Program-made: the position numbers and the translations under genes
In this document: piece by piece, positions 46,189 to 54,994 of the stretch
Position numbering within the stretch: position 1 is the stretch's first letter
How the letters are laid out: every line of letters starts with the position of its first letter
DNA from: Helicobacter cappadocius
GTDB taxonomy: Bacteria; Campylobacterota; Campylobacteria; Campylobacterales; Helicobacteraceae
NCBI RefSeq assembly: GCF_030688855.1
Contig: NZ_JAUYZK010000007.1
Location: 32,939-96,938, forward strand
DNA: 64,000 bases
Reading direction: 5' to 3'
The notes under the pieces: model-generated
What the model saw: only the letters and a program-made list of their open reading frames with translations
Databases searched by the model: none
Told to the model about the DNA's origin: nothing

Positions 46189-48651
46189 ATGAGAAAGTCT
46201 ATTGTACCTCTTTGCTTTGTTTATTTTCTATCTGCACAAGAATGGGAAAATTTCCCTATGGGGACTACTGCTTTAAGCAGTGGAGACAGTCTTACTATCC
46301 AAGCTAATGGCACAACAGATTTACGCGGAAACAACCTATATAACCTCAAAAACTTCACCTACAAAACCAACGGATCAGCTTCTTCAACTCTTACTGTTAA
46401 TGTAAATAGTGCGGTAAAAACCTTTTACAATAGAGGCAGTATCGATATATTAGAAAATTCAAACCTCATATTAAACACCTCAACAAATTTTGCTCCTGAT
46501 ATGGGTAGTTCTATAAATATTTCAAAAAATGCCTCTCTTCAAGCAACTGGTGCGGAATTTACAAGCACTGGAGGAATTCTTATTAATAGAGGAAGAACAA
46601 CTTTAAATTTCCCAACAATAAATATAAAAGCTTCGGGAAATATGGGATTTTTAAACGATGGAGGAATTTTAGAGATTGATGCGAATTATTTATTCAATGG
46701 ACGCACAGCAGAAGGAATTGGAGCTTATGGCGTGTTTGAAACTACAAACTCAGGAACAAGCACGATTAACCTCAAATCAGGTTATTTGTCAAACTTTGGC
46801 TATCTTTATGATATATACAGCTTTAGCGGAAAAGCAGATGGTAAAACCTCTACAAATACCATTTCTATCCTCAAGTCAAACTCTAAAGCAACTTTGATTA
46901 TCAATGGAGGAGATGTTCTTAATGGAGGAGATGTAGGCGAGGCTTTTGGTTCTAGTTCTACACGTTATAGAAGCGGGGCTGGATATATCATCGCTGATGA
47001 TGGAAATATAAAAATACAAAAAAACCTCACAAGCCAAGGAGCAGGTTCTCATCTATCGCAATCAAATATTTCAGATATTGTCCGATCAAAAATACAGGCT
47101 ATCAACAATGGGGTCATAGAAATCGCCGGGAACTTTACAAACAAAAGCTACAGCGACATCTATCTCAATAATACAGGACAAATCAATATAGCAGGGAGTT
47201 TTATAAGCAATTCTAATACAAATATTTACTTCAGTGGAAATACCTCTGGATATGGAATCATCAATGCAAAAAGCATTGAAATTACAAATGCCAATATTTT
47301 TCTATATAAAGGAAATGCAAAGACCGATACTTCTTATATTTTCCTCAAAGCAACGGATTCTCTTGCATACAATCACTCTATATTGGGAGAAAAAGATGCT
47401 ATTTCTGAAGATGGGAGTGTGAGTTTATTTTATAAGCTTCTAGTAGAAGATAAAGGAAAAACACTCGAAGTAACTTTTAAAGAAATTCCTTATTCGGGAG
47501 ATTTGAGCGATATAATTTCTCAGACCACAGATATAAGCCAAAATGAAAAAGGTATTATAGATGGTTTTGATGAGAAAAAACCCATTGATGATTTTGACAT
47601 CAAAAATCTAAGTGCTATACAGATAAAAAATCTAGCAAAAAATATACAATCAGGCATGGAAACATTTGTTCATAATAAAAACAATCTTTCACAACTAAGA
47701 TTTCAAGCCTCATCATCAGAAGTGTTTAATAGAATGATTAGATCACATTCTGTTTTAAGCTCAAACAAATCACTTACAAAATACGCACTCAACTCTATAG
47801 ATACTAGAGCCACCTATAGAACCGATGCAGGATTACCCTCTATATACTCAAAAGAAAATGACTTGACAAATTCAATATACATAAGCATTTTAGGTGGGTA
47901 TCAAAAAATTACATCCGGATATGGATATGGGTATGGTGTAAATATCGGTTATGATAAATTGATTAACGAAAACTTATTTTTAGGTAGCTATGTAGGCTAC
48001 AACAAAAATGACTTAGACTTAGATGTTGTGAAAATCCAATCTGATAATCTCCAAATAGGAATCTATGGACAAGCAAATTTTTCTATTTTTCAAACAGATA
48101 TTATCTTGGGCTATGACTACTCCAACTCCAAGTCCATCAAAGATATCTCCATATTGTCCAAAATTTATTCAAACAATGCCGGGTATAACACAAATTCCTT
48201 TAATGGATTGTTTCAAATAGGCATACCATTTAATTTTAGTAGCAATATTATCAAACCCTACATAGGACTAGCTACAAATATTAATCACAATACTCATGTC
48301 AATGAAAAAGGAAATGCCCTAGCAAGTCAATACCTCTTTGGTACTGAAATGTGGATAAGAGGCATAATAGGCGTTGAATACATCAAGTATTTTCAAAATG
48401 CTGGATATTTTTTCATTCGCCCATCTATGCAATACACTTTTTATAACAACCAAAAGAATACAGAAGTTATTTTTCTAGGCAACACTCTAAATATATCTGC
48501 ACTACCAGCAGAACACTTTGGCAATATTCTAACAGGGGCACAAATACCTATCAATGAGAGTCTTTTTATCAACCTCAATCTCTCACTCAGTGCTTCTACA
48601 AACAAAACTTTTATGAGCATAGGGAGTGCGTCAGTGAAGTTTTTGTTTTGA
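46189..48651 (+). CDS. autotransporter with beta-helix passenger (VacA-like barrel)
   Basis: The 820-residue protein starts with a short signal peptide ('MRKSIVPLCFVYFLSA') and a passenger of repeated short strands ('LRGNNLYNLKNFTYK', 'INISKNASLQATGAEF', 'GVIEIAGNFTNKSYSD') that predicts a right-handed beta-helix. A linker at about residues 440-560 ends in helices, and a C-terminal barrel ('GYGYGYGVNIGYDKLINEN', 'GLFQIGIPFNFSS', ending 'GSASVKFLF') completes an autotransporter. Related Helicobacter proteins are VacA-like or adhesin-like, but no toxin activity can be read from the passenger. The ATG has only a weak ribosome-binding site (TTAGAAG). Confidence 0.85.
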   Translation: MRKSIVPLCFVYFLSAQEWENFPMGTTALSSGDSLTIQANGTTDLRGNNLYNLKNFTYKTNGSASSTLTVNVNSAVKTFYNRGSIDILENSNLILNTSTNFAPDMGSSINISKNASLQATGAEFTSTGGILINRGRTTLNFPTINIKASGNMGFLNDGGILEIDANYLFNGRTAEGIGAYGVFETTNSGTSTINLKSGYLSNFGYLYDIYSFSGKADGKTSTNTISILKSNSKATLIINGGDVLNGGDVGEAFGSSSTRYRSGAGYIIADDGNIKIQKNLTSQGAGSHLSQSNISDIVRSKIQAINNGVIEIAGNFTNKSYSDIYLNNTGQINIAGSFISNSNTNIYFSGNTSGYGIINAKSIEITNANIFLYKGNAKTDTSYIFLKATDSLAYNHSILGEKDAISEDGSVSLFYKLLVEDKGKTLEVTFKEIPYSGDLSDIISQTTDISQNEKGIIDGFDEKKPIDDFDIKNLSAIQIKNLAKNIQSGMETFVHNKNNLSQLRFQASSSEVFNRMIRSHSVLSSNKSLTKYALNSIDTRATYRTDAGLPSIYSKENDLTNSIYISILGGYQKITSGYGYGYGVNIGYDKLINENLFLGSYVGYNKNDLDLDVVKIQSDNLQIGIYGQANFSIFQTDIILGYDYSNSKSIKDISILSKIYSNNAGYNTNSFNGLFQIGIPFNFSSNIIKPYIGLATNINHNTHVNEKGNALASQYLFGTEMWIRGIIGVEYIKYFQNAGYFFIRPSMQYTFYNNQKNTEVIFLGNTLNISALPAEHFGNILTGAQIPINESLFINLNLSLSASTNKTFMSIGSASVKFLF

Positions 48652-48738
48652 AGTGACACTTCCAAATCTTATCCAAAATTTTTCATAATCTCAAATCATT
48701 CCTTTATAAATATAAAAATATTTAAGTTTTTATTAATA

Positions 48739-48748
48739 GGGGGGGGGG
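48739..48748 (+). repeat. poly-G tract (G10) in a promoter spacer
   Basis: Ten G end one base before TATAAT (48750-48755) in the leader of the PH-like gene. Loss or gain of G would change the distance from the -10 to any -35 element or upstream activator, a known route to graded transcriptional phase variation. Confidence 0.8.
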
Positions 48749-48749
48749 C

Positions 48750-48755
48750 TATAAT
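48750..48755 (+). promoter_or_regulatory. -10 box next to the G10 tract
   Basis: A perfect TATAAT 33 bases upstream of the PH-like gene's ATG. The matching -35 window (17-base spacer) would be at 48727-48732, TTTTTA, which is a poor match, so the poly-G spacer probably matters for strength. Confidence 0.65.
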
Positions 48756-48788
48756 AAAAAATTAAATTTTTAGAAAAAAAGGATTCAA

Positions 48789-49229
48789 ATGGCATATTTA
48801 GATTCAATCAATGAAAAATTAGTCTATGAGGCTAAAATTCATTGGATTATATTTGTGTACCCTATTATGATGATTTGTTTTGGCGGTTGTTTCTTTAATG
48901 AATACGATACGGCAGGTATTGTATTCATTACTATAGGCTTTGTTTGGTTTGTATATGCGATTATTTATCGCTGGACTACAGAACTAGCGATAACAGAAAA
49001 ATCAGTTGTAGGAAAATGGGGGCTTATTAGAAGAGACTCTGTTGAGCTGAGAATCAATAAAGTAGAAAGCATCCGACTAAATCAAAGCATATTGGGCAGA
49101 ATTCTAGGTTATGGAACAGTTATAATGATAGGAACAGGAAGTTCTTCTGCACCCATCAAATATATCAAACAACCCATTAGGTTTAAGAAAGAATTAGCAT
49201 TGTTGCAAGAAAAAAGTAATCCTGCATAA
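48789..49229 (+). CDS. PH-like domain membrane protein (YdbS/YdbT type)
   Basis: The 146-residue protein has two hydrophobic helices (about residues 20-37 and 43-62, 'IIFVYPIMMICFGGCFF' and 'GIVFITIGFVWFVYAII') followed by a cytosolic bacterial PH-like domain: 'TTELAITEKSVVGKWGLIRRDSVELRINKVESIRL', then 'GYGTVIMIGTG'. The helix-then-PH order is that of the YdbS/YdbT membrane proteins. Biological role unknown. AAAGGATTCAA precedes the ATG, and a G10 tract in the promoter suggests variable expression. It is a single gene ending at a hairpin. Confidence 0.85.
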   Translation: MAYLDSINEKLVYEAKIHWIIFVYPIMMICFGGCFFNEYDTAGIVFITIGFVWFVYAIIYRWTTELAITEKSVVGKWGLIRRDSVELRINKVESIRLNQSILGRILGYGTVIMIGTGSSSAPIKYIKQPIRFKKELALLQEKSNPA

Positions 49230-49241
49230 ATGCTTAAACCT

Positions 49242-49258
49242 GGCTAGAAATTCTAGCC
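49242..49258. terminator. bidirectional hairpin between PH-like gene and DUF3240 gene
   Basis: GGCTAGAA and TTCTAGCC form a perfect 8-base stem around a single A between two convergent genes. The single-base loop means the central pairs will open, but the stem can still act as a shared terminator. Confidence 0.55.
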
Positions 49259-49272
49259 CTATAATGTAGCTT

Positions 49273-49557
49273 TTATATCTCGCTCAACGAAGAATAAGAA
49301 ACAATTCTCATTTGATCTTTATTAAAGATTTTTTGAAGCTTTTGAATAAGCAAAATAGAAATATCTTCTTGCACAAATAGCCTAAAAACTCCATAATCCT
49401 TTCTTCCACTTACTTGCTCTTTTTCGCTCAAAAGCATCGAGGTTGCCGCATATTTATGACAAGAAAAGTAATAAAAATCATCAAATCCATCTTCCAAAAG
49501 CAGATCTACCAAATTATCTTTATATTGTTCATCAATATAAACTTCAATCAACTTCAT
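49273..49557 (-). CDS. DUF3240-like protein of the metal efflux operon
   Basis: A 94-residue cytosolic protein from 'MKLIEVYIDEQYKDNLVDLLLEDGF' with a small ferredoxin-like alpha/beta pattern. I start at 49557, where AAGGAACGATGG lies upstream; the longer frame to 49632 overlaps cznA. Proteins of this kind (DUF3240) are known beside heavy-metal RND pumps and are thought to assist or sense metal. Its place as last gene of the cznCBA operon supports this, though there is no obvious Cys/His metal site beyond 'FSCHKY'. Confidence 0.65.
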   Translation of the reverse strand: MKLIEVYIDEQYKDNLVDLLLEDGFDDFYYFSCHKYAATSMLLSEKEQVSGRKDYGVFRLFVQEDISILLIQKLQKIFNKDQMRIVSYSSLSEI

Positions 49558-49567
49558 CCATCGTTCC

Positions 49568-52500
49568 TTAAAGTTTAATCTTCTTAGCAAGTATCCTAAA
49601 CATAGGTGGCAAAAGCAATAAAGTAAGAGCACTTGAAGTTACCAATCCACCGAGCACAACAATCGCTAAGGGCTTCTGTACTTCTGATCCTACTCCATGT
49701 GTTAGAAGCATTGGCACCAAGCCCAATCCAGCTATAAATGCTGTCATCAGAACCGGTCTTAATCTCCTTCTAGCACCTATAAGCACCGTTTCCTCCACGC
49801 TTTTTCCTTGTTTGATAAGCTCTTTGAAATACCCTATCATCACGACTCCATTAAGCACTGCGATCCCAAAAAGAGCTATAAATCCCACACTAGCAGGTAC
49901 GGAAATATACTCCCCTGAAACAAAGAGCGAAATCAACCCTCCAGTAACAGCAAAAGGGATATTGAGTAAAATAAGCAATGCTAAAGGAATGCTTTTAAAT
50001 GTAAAAAATAAAATAAAAAATATCACCAAAATACTGATAGGAATAACAGTAGCGAGTTTGGCATTTGCTCTTTGCTGATTTTCAAATTGCCCTCCATAAG
50101 TGATGAAATAATTTGGCGGTAGTTTTATTTTTTCTCCGATCTGTGCTTTTATTTCATTTACAAAACCACCAAGATCTCTACCTTCAACATTACTACGTAC
50201 TAAACTCAATCGACGAGAATTCTCACGTACAATACTGACTGGTCCATCAACTTCGCTAATATGTGCGATGGAAGTAATTGGAACAGCATAATCTCTATCA
50301 GAAGCCATCTCAAGACTTTTGAGTTTGGTAATATCTGTAGAAATTTCAGGATTTTGACGAATGATTACAGGAACTCTAGCAAATCCAGCAGGAATATAAT
50401 CCACCATAATTCCTTCAAGGGAAGATTTCATAAATTTTGCGAACTCATCACTAGTGATACCCACATTTGCCATTGCGTGACGTTCAGGAGAGACAAAAAG
50501 ATAATTCACCCCTTCATTGAGTGCGGTAAATACTTCGCTAGAACCTGGTATTTTGGTGATTATATCTGCTATTTGAGTGCTAAGTTCATTGAGCTTATCA
50601 ATATCATCGCCAAATATTTTAATAGCAACATCCCCGCGTGTCCCTGTGAGCATTTCAGAAATACGCATATCAATAGGTTGTGTAAAAATAAAACTGATCC
50701 CTTTAAAGTCCTCCAAAGAGTGAGAGATTTTGGCAATCAATTCAGATTTTCCTTTGACTTGCCATTCTTTTTTGGGTTTAAAAGAAATGAACATATCTGT
50801 TTGATTGAGTCCTCCTAAATCCAATCCAAGTTCATCAGATCCTGTTCTTGCAACCATCGTTTTAACTTCTGAAACATCTTGATGAATTTTTTTTTCTATT
50901 TTTAGTATCAAATCTTTTGATTGTTCAAGAGAAATAGAAGGCGTGGTTTCTATGGTCAAAACTACATCACCTTCATCAAGCGTGGGCATAAAAGCCTTTC
51001 CAACAAATGGAAAAAGTGAAAAACTTGCGATGAGGAACAAACCTGCACCTATAAACATTATTTTGGAATGTTTTAAAGAAAAATCCAACATTGGATTATA
51101 AAGATAGTAAAAAAATCTCGTCAAAAAAGTTTCTTTATGTTCTTTTGCCTTCAAAACTATCGAACTAACAACAGGAATAACAGTCAAAGAAAGTAGAAGT
51201 GAGCCTAAAAGTGCAAATACAATACTCATAGCTAATGGACGGAACATCTTGCCTTCTAAGCCCTCCAAAGAAACAATAGGGATAAAAAAGACAATAATGA
51301 TAACAATCCCGCTCACCACAGAAACAGAGATTTCTTTACAAGAACGATAAAGAGCGTGGAGTTTTGTCATAGATTTATTCGAACTTAGTTTTTCAAAAGC
51401 ATTTTCAACCACCACAACAGCAGAATCAACTAAAATTCCTATAGCAATAGTAAGGCCACCCAAACTCATCAAATTTGCACTCATCCCATTAATTTTCATC
51501 AAAATAAATGCTACTGAAAGTGCAAGTGGCAATATCACACTCACAGCAACCGCTGCCCTAAAATCACCCAAAAACAAGAACAATGTAATCACTATCAATA
51601 CAATTGCCTCAACCAATGCTTTAGAAACGGTATCTATAGCTTTTTTGGTCAGTTCGGAACGATCATAAAACGGATTGATACTGACATTTTTTGGCAAACT
51701 AGGTTTAATCTCTTCAAGTTTTTGCTTCACTTGAACAATAGCATCTCTTGAATTTGCCCCCTTAAGAGACAATACTAGACCTTCAGTTGTTTCACCCAAT
51801 CCATCTTTTGTAACAAATCCAAGCCTTGTGCGATAGCTAGAAACAACATTACAAAAATCACCGATATGAATATAGCCTGTCTTTGTTGGAATAGTAATAC
51901 TTTTGATATCCTCCTCATTGAGTGCAGCCGTTTGTATTTTTACCAAAAAAGTTTCCCCATCTCTATCCACTCTTCCTGCGCCATCATTTTTTAGATTTGC
52001 TTTTAAAATATCTTCAAGTTCTGTGATAGAAATCCCAAGCCTTGCCATATCGTTAAAATTAGGCATCACAACAATAGCCCTAGAATACCCACCCAAAGAA
52101 TTTACATCCGCGACACCCTTTATCGTACGCAATGCTGGGCGAATCACAAAATCAAGCAATTGACGCTTTTGAACCTCAGGCAAATCTCCATCAATGGTGA
52201 ACATAAACATATCCGAGAGTGGTGTTACAATAGGAGCAATCCCTCCTTGTACTTCATCTGGCAAATCTGGCAAAACCATAGAAAGTTTTTCATTCACCAT
52301 ATTTCTAGCTAGATAAATATCGATTTTATCATCAAAATCAATTGTAATATCGGCAATAGCGTATTTGGAAGTACTGCGCAAAGACTTTTGACCCTGAAGT
52401 CCCAAAAGCTCCATTTCTATAGGCTTTACAACACGATTTTCCATTTCTTCAGGAGACATACCTGGTGATTTTAAAACAATCTTAACTTGCGTAGAAGACA

Positions 52501-52624
52501 CGTCAGGAAAGGCATCAATAGGAATAGACACAAAACTATAAATTCCAAAAAATAGCAAAATAAATGCACAAATAACCACTATAACTCTCTGTCGTAACGA
52601 AAACTCAATGATTTTTGCTAACAT
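49568..52624 (-). CDS. cznA: heavy-metal RND efflux transporter CznA (CzcA family)
   Basis: Inner membrane pump of a tripartite efflux complex. The 1018 residues have the heavy-metal efflux layout: 'IDAFPDVSSTQVKIVLKSPGMSPEEME' near the N-terminus, twelve membrane helices, and 'AIGILVDSAVVVVENAFEKL' with the proton-relay Asp/Glu in helix 4. It shares one base with the stop of cznB. The set cznC-cznB-cznA in this order matches the H. pylori cadmium-zinc-nickel pump that protects urease metal balance; specificity for Cd/Zn/Ni rather than Cu is inferred from that match. The DUF3240 gene follows. Confidence 0.9.
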   Translation of the reverse strand: MLAKIIEFSLRQRVIVVICAFILLFFGIYSFVSIPIDAFPDVSSTQVKIVLKSPGMSPEEMENRVVKPIEMELLGLQGQKSLRSTSKYAIADITIDFDDKIDIYLARNMVNEKLSMVLPDLPDEVQGGIAPIVTPLSDMFMFTIDGDLPEVQKRQLLDFVIRPALRTIKGVADVNSLGGYSRAIVVMPNFNDMARLGISITELEDILKANLKNDGAGRVDRDGETFLVKIQTAALNEEDIKSITIPTKTGYIHIGDFCNVVSSYRTRLGFVTKDGLGETTEGLVLSLKGANSRDAIVQVKQKLEEIKPSLPKNVSINPFYDRSELTKKAIDTVSKALVEAIVLIVITLFLFLGDFRAAVAVSVILPLALSVAFILMKINGMSANLMSLGGLTIAIGILVDSAVVVVENAFEKLSSNKSMTKLHALYRSCKEISVSVVSGIVIIIVFFIPIVSLEGLEGKMFRPLAMSIVFALLGSLLLSLTVIPVVSSIVLKAKEHKETFLTRFFYYLYNPMLDFSLKHSKIMFIGAGLFLIASFSLFPFVGKAFMPTLDEGDVVLTIETTPSISLEQSKDLILKIEKKIHQDVSEVKTMVARTGSDELGLDLGGLNQTDMFISFKPKKEWQVKGKSELIAKISHSLEDFKGISFIFTQPIDMRISEMLTGTRGDVAIKIFGDDIDKLNELSTQIADIITKIPGSSEVFTALNEGVNYLFVSPERHAMANVGITSDEFAKFMKSSLEGIMVDYIPAGFARVPVIIRQNPEISTDITKLKSLEMASDRDYAVPITSIAHISEVDGPVSIVRENSRRLSLVRSNVEGRDLGGFVNEIKAQIGEKIKLPPNYFITYGGQFENQQRANAKLATVIPISILVIFFILFFTFKSIPLALLILLNIPFAVTGGLISLFVSGEYISVPASVGFIALFGIAVLNGVVMIGYFKELIKQGKSVEETVLIGARRRLRPVLMTAFIAGLGLVPMLLTHGVGSEVQKPLAIVVLGGLVTSSALTLLLLPPMFRILAKKIKL

Positions 52625-53679
52625 TATTCATCACCTATTTTATTGACGATTCCCTTCAATGCAATCAGGGCTCCTGAAGCGATTTCATCGCCCACTTTCA
52701 ACCCCTCATCACTGATAAGAAACTGTTTGTCTCTCTCTTCGATAACCTTTACAGATTTTGGCAAAAAACCATCTTTAGTTTTTAAAAATATCAAATAATC
52801 TTTACCATTTTTAATGATAGCTTCTGAGGGAATAGCAATAGAGTGTTTAGGTTTAACCCCATCAATATAAACATCAGTCATTTCTCCTACTTTAAAATCG
52901 CCCGTTGTAAGCAATGCAGTTGCTAAAATCGTATTAGATGCCCTATCAAGAACAACAGAAATAGATTGAATTTCTCCGATTTTTTTGCCCTGTTCGCTAT
53001 AAACAGCTGAACCTTTTTTGATATATTCAGAAGCACTCACAGGAAGTTTTATCCTAGCAAGTAAGTCATCATCGCGAGATATCCGAATATATGGCGTAAA
53101 AGCAGGAATCCGTTCTCCTGTTTTTTTAGGTGCCACAGAAAGTATTCCGCTATCCTTAGCAATGACCCTAAAACCATATTTTCCTTTTGGATTTAGAGGA
53201 TCTATTCCAAATAGACTAAATGTAGATTCAATCTGCTTGACTTTTAACTCCATTTCGTTGCTAGCAAGATAGCTAGTTTGGTATTCTCTTTTTGAAATCA
53301 CACCTTTTTCATAAAGCTCTTTGTCTTTTTTTGTAATATCTTTGGCAACTTTGAGTTTGTTTTGAGTATTTTGAAGCTCAAAATACAGATTACTCAAATC
53401 AAGAGAACTAATTTCATCAATTATTTCTCCTTCCTTTACCCTTTCTCCTTCACGTTTGTATAATGCTACCACTATTGCTTCAAAACTTGAACTTTGTGTC
53501 GTGGAGCTCTTGTCATTAAAATCAATATAAGCATTAAATGGTATTCCTCTAGTTGGAGCATCATTGTCTATTTTAATAACACTAATACCAAGTTTTTCTA
53601 ATTGTTCAGGAGATATCTTTATCTCATCATATCCCCAAACAACACATACAAGTGATATTATAAGTAGCCATTTTTTCAT
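52624..53679 (-). CDS. cznB: periplasmic adaptor of the metal efflux pump CznB
   Basis: Membrane fusion protein that links the RND pump to the outer membrane channel. A signal peptide ('KWLLIISLVCVVWG') is followed by a barrel-sandwich and a hairpin ('SLDLSNLYFELQNTQNKLKVAK', 'ELYEKGVISKREYQT'), then the C-terminal beta domains ending 'IASGALIALKGIVNKIG'. At 351 residues it is at the normal length. It shares single bases with both cznC and cznA, so the three are translated as one unit. Confidence 0.88.
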   Translation of the reverse strand: MKKWLLIISLVCVVWGYDEIKISPEQLEKLGISVIKIDNDAPTRGIPFNAYIDFNDKSSTTQSSSFEAIVVALYKREGERVKEGEIIDEISSLDLSNLYFELQNTQNKLKVAKDITKKDKELYEKGVISKREYQTSYLASNEMELKVKQIESTFSLFGIDPLNPKGKYGFRVIAKDSGILSVAPKKTGERIPAFTPYIRISRDDDLLARIKLPVSASEYIKKGSAVYSEQGKKIGEIQSISVVLDRASNTILATALLTTGDFKVGEMTDVYIDGVKPKHSIAIPSEAIIKNGKDYLIFLKTKDGFLPKSVKVIEERDKQFLISDEGLKVGDEIASGALIALKGIVNKIGDE

Positions 53680-54911
53680 TATTTTTCTCCTATAAGACTC
53701 TTGCCTAAAGTTTCCTCCAACAAAGCTTCTGTATCAATATAGTCAATCTTCGCATCAGCGAGTGTGATGAGTGAATCCATATAAGAGTTTTGATAAGCTA
53801 AATATTCAAACAATCCAATCTTTTGCGAATCATAAGCTATCTTTCCCATATCCATCAAAGATTTTTTATTTTGAATATTTTCTTTTTGGATTTCAATATA
53901 TTGTTGCTTATTTTTGAGTTGTTCCATATAAGATTCTGCCTTGATTCTAATGTTGCGTTTAGTCACTTCGCTCTGTGATAATGCTCCACTTTGAAGTGCC
54001 ATATATTTTCTTTTTAGATGTGTATTTTTGGGAGTTACAGGTAGGGGAATTTGAAGCTTCAATGATAGATTTGTAGAAGAATTCGCATTCTCTATCCCCG
54101 CTCCAATTTCTAAAGCACTCAACCTGTCCCTATTAGCAAGTTTAGCATTAGTCTGATAGTCTTTTGCCAACAAATCAATGATTTCCACATACAAGGACTC
54201 ATCAAGGATCTTATTCACAATGTGATTTTGAATATTTACATACTCAAAACTGAGTCCAGATACTTCAATATCAGAATCTAAACCTGTATTATCACGAGAG
54301 TATTCTCCTATAAGAGTATCAATGGTTTTTTCTAAATTCACAAGCGTTGATTTTACATTTGTTTTAGCAAGTTTTGCCTCTAAATAAGAATTTCTAAAAT
54401 TAATATAGTCTTTTTTAGACATACTCCCTGCATCTAGCTTTTGTTTTGCAATATCTAATTGCGATCGATAGTTATTTTCACGTTGTATGTAAATATTATA
54501 CTTTTCCTTAGTGATGGAATAAGTAAGATATAATCGTTTAGCGGCGATGAAAGCAAGATTTTTTCTGAGTTCATAGGATTTTTTGTATTGGATGGTTTTT
54601 ATATTCAGACTTTGACGCAACATTGAACTTACCCAAGGTAACTTAGGCGTAATCATTAAAAGTGCTGTTGTTTGAGGTTCATTGCGACCTTGCGAGTTTT
54701 TTACAACCGATATATCTGTTTCAACATATGGATAATCCCAAGAAAGTAGAGACTTTTGATTTTCTAATTGACTTTGATACTGAGCTTTGTTGCCGATGAG
54801 TTCTATAGAATTTCTCTCCACAGCTTTGAGGAATTCTTCCAAACTTATCTCCCTTCCACTTACAATACTCATCATCACACAAAAAAACAAAAACATTTTC
54901 GATAAACGCAT
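53679..54911 (-). CDS. cznC: outer membrane efflux protein CznC (TolC family)
   Basis: Trimeric channel subunit of the metal efflux system. It has a signal peptide ('LFFCVMMSIVSG') and long helices of the efflux-protein type ('EISLEEFLKAVERNSIELIGNKAQY', 'AKQKLDAGSMSKKDYINFRNSYLEAKL'), 410 residues, repeated twice as in TolC. It is the first gene of cznCBA. An ACAACA/TGTTGT palindrome lies 44 bases upstream of the ATG. Confidence 0.85.
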   Translation of the reverse strand: MRLSKMFLFFCVMMSIVSGREISLEEFLKAVERNSIELIGNKAQYQSQLENQKSLLSWDYPYVETDISVVKNSQGRNEPQTTALLMITPKLPWVSSMLRQSLNIKTIQYKKSYELRKNLAFIAAKRLYLTYSITKEKYNIYIQRENNYRSQLDIAKQKLDAGSMSKKDYINFRNSYLEAKLAKTNVKSTLVNLEKTIDTLIGEYSRDNTGLDSDIEVSGLSFEYVNIQNHIVNKILDESLYVEIIDLLAKDYQTNAKLANRDRLSALEIGAGIENANSSTNLSLKLQIPLPVTPKNTHLKRKYMALQSGALSQSEVTKRNIRIKAESYMEQLKNKQQYIEIQKENIQNKKSLMDMGKIAYDSQKIGLFEYLAYQNSYMDSLITLADAKIDYIDTEALLEETLGKSLIGEK

Positions 54912-54954
54912 CGCGACCTCAAAATAAAATTTCTTAAAATATTGGTTATATTAA

Positions 54955-54970
54955 ACAACATTTCTGTTGT
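54955..54970. promoter_or_regulatory. inverted repeat upstream of cznC, possible operator
   Basis: ACAACA-TTTC-TGTTGT is an exact 6-base dyad in the leader of the metal efflux operon, between a TTGACA (reverse strand, 54978-54973) and an AT-rich -10-like stretch. Its symmetry and place fit a repressor or activator site, but the regulator is not identifiable. Confidence 0.4.
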
Positions 54971-54994
54971 GTTTGTGTCAAGAATAAATCATAT

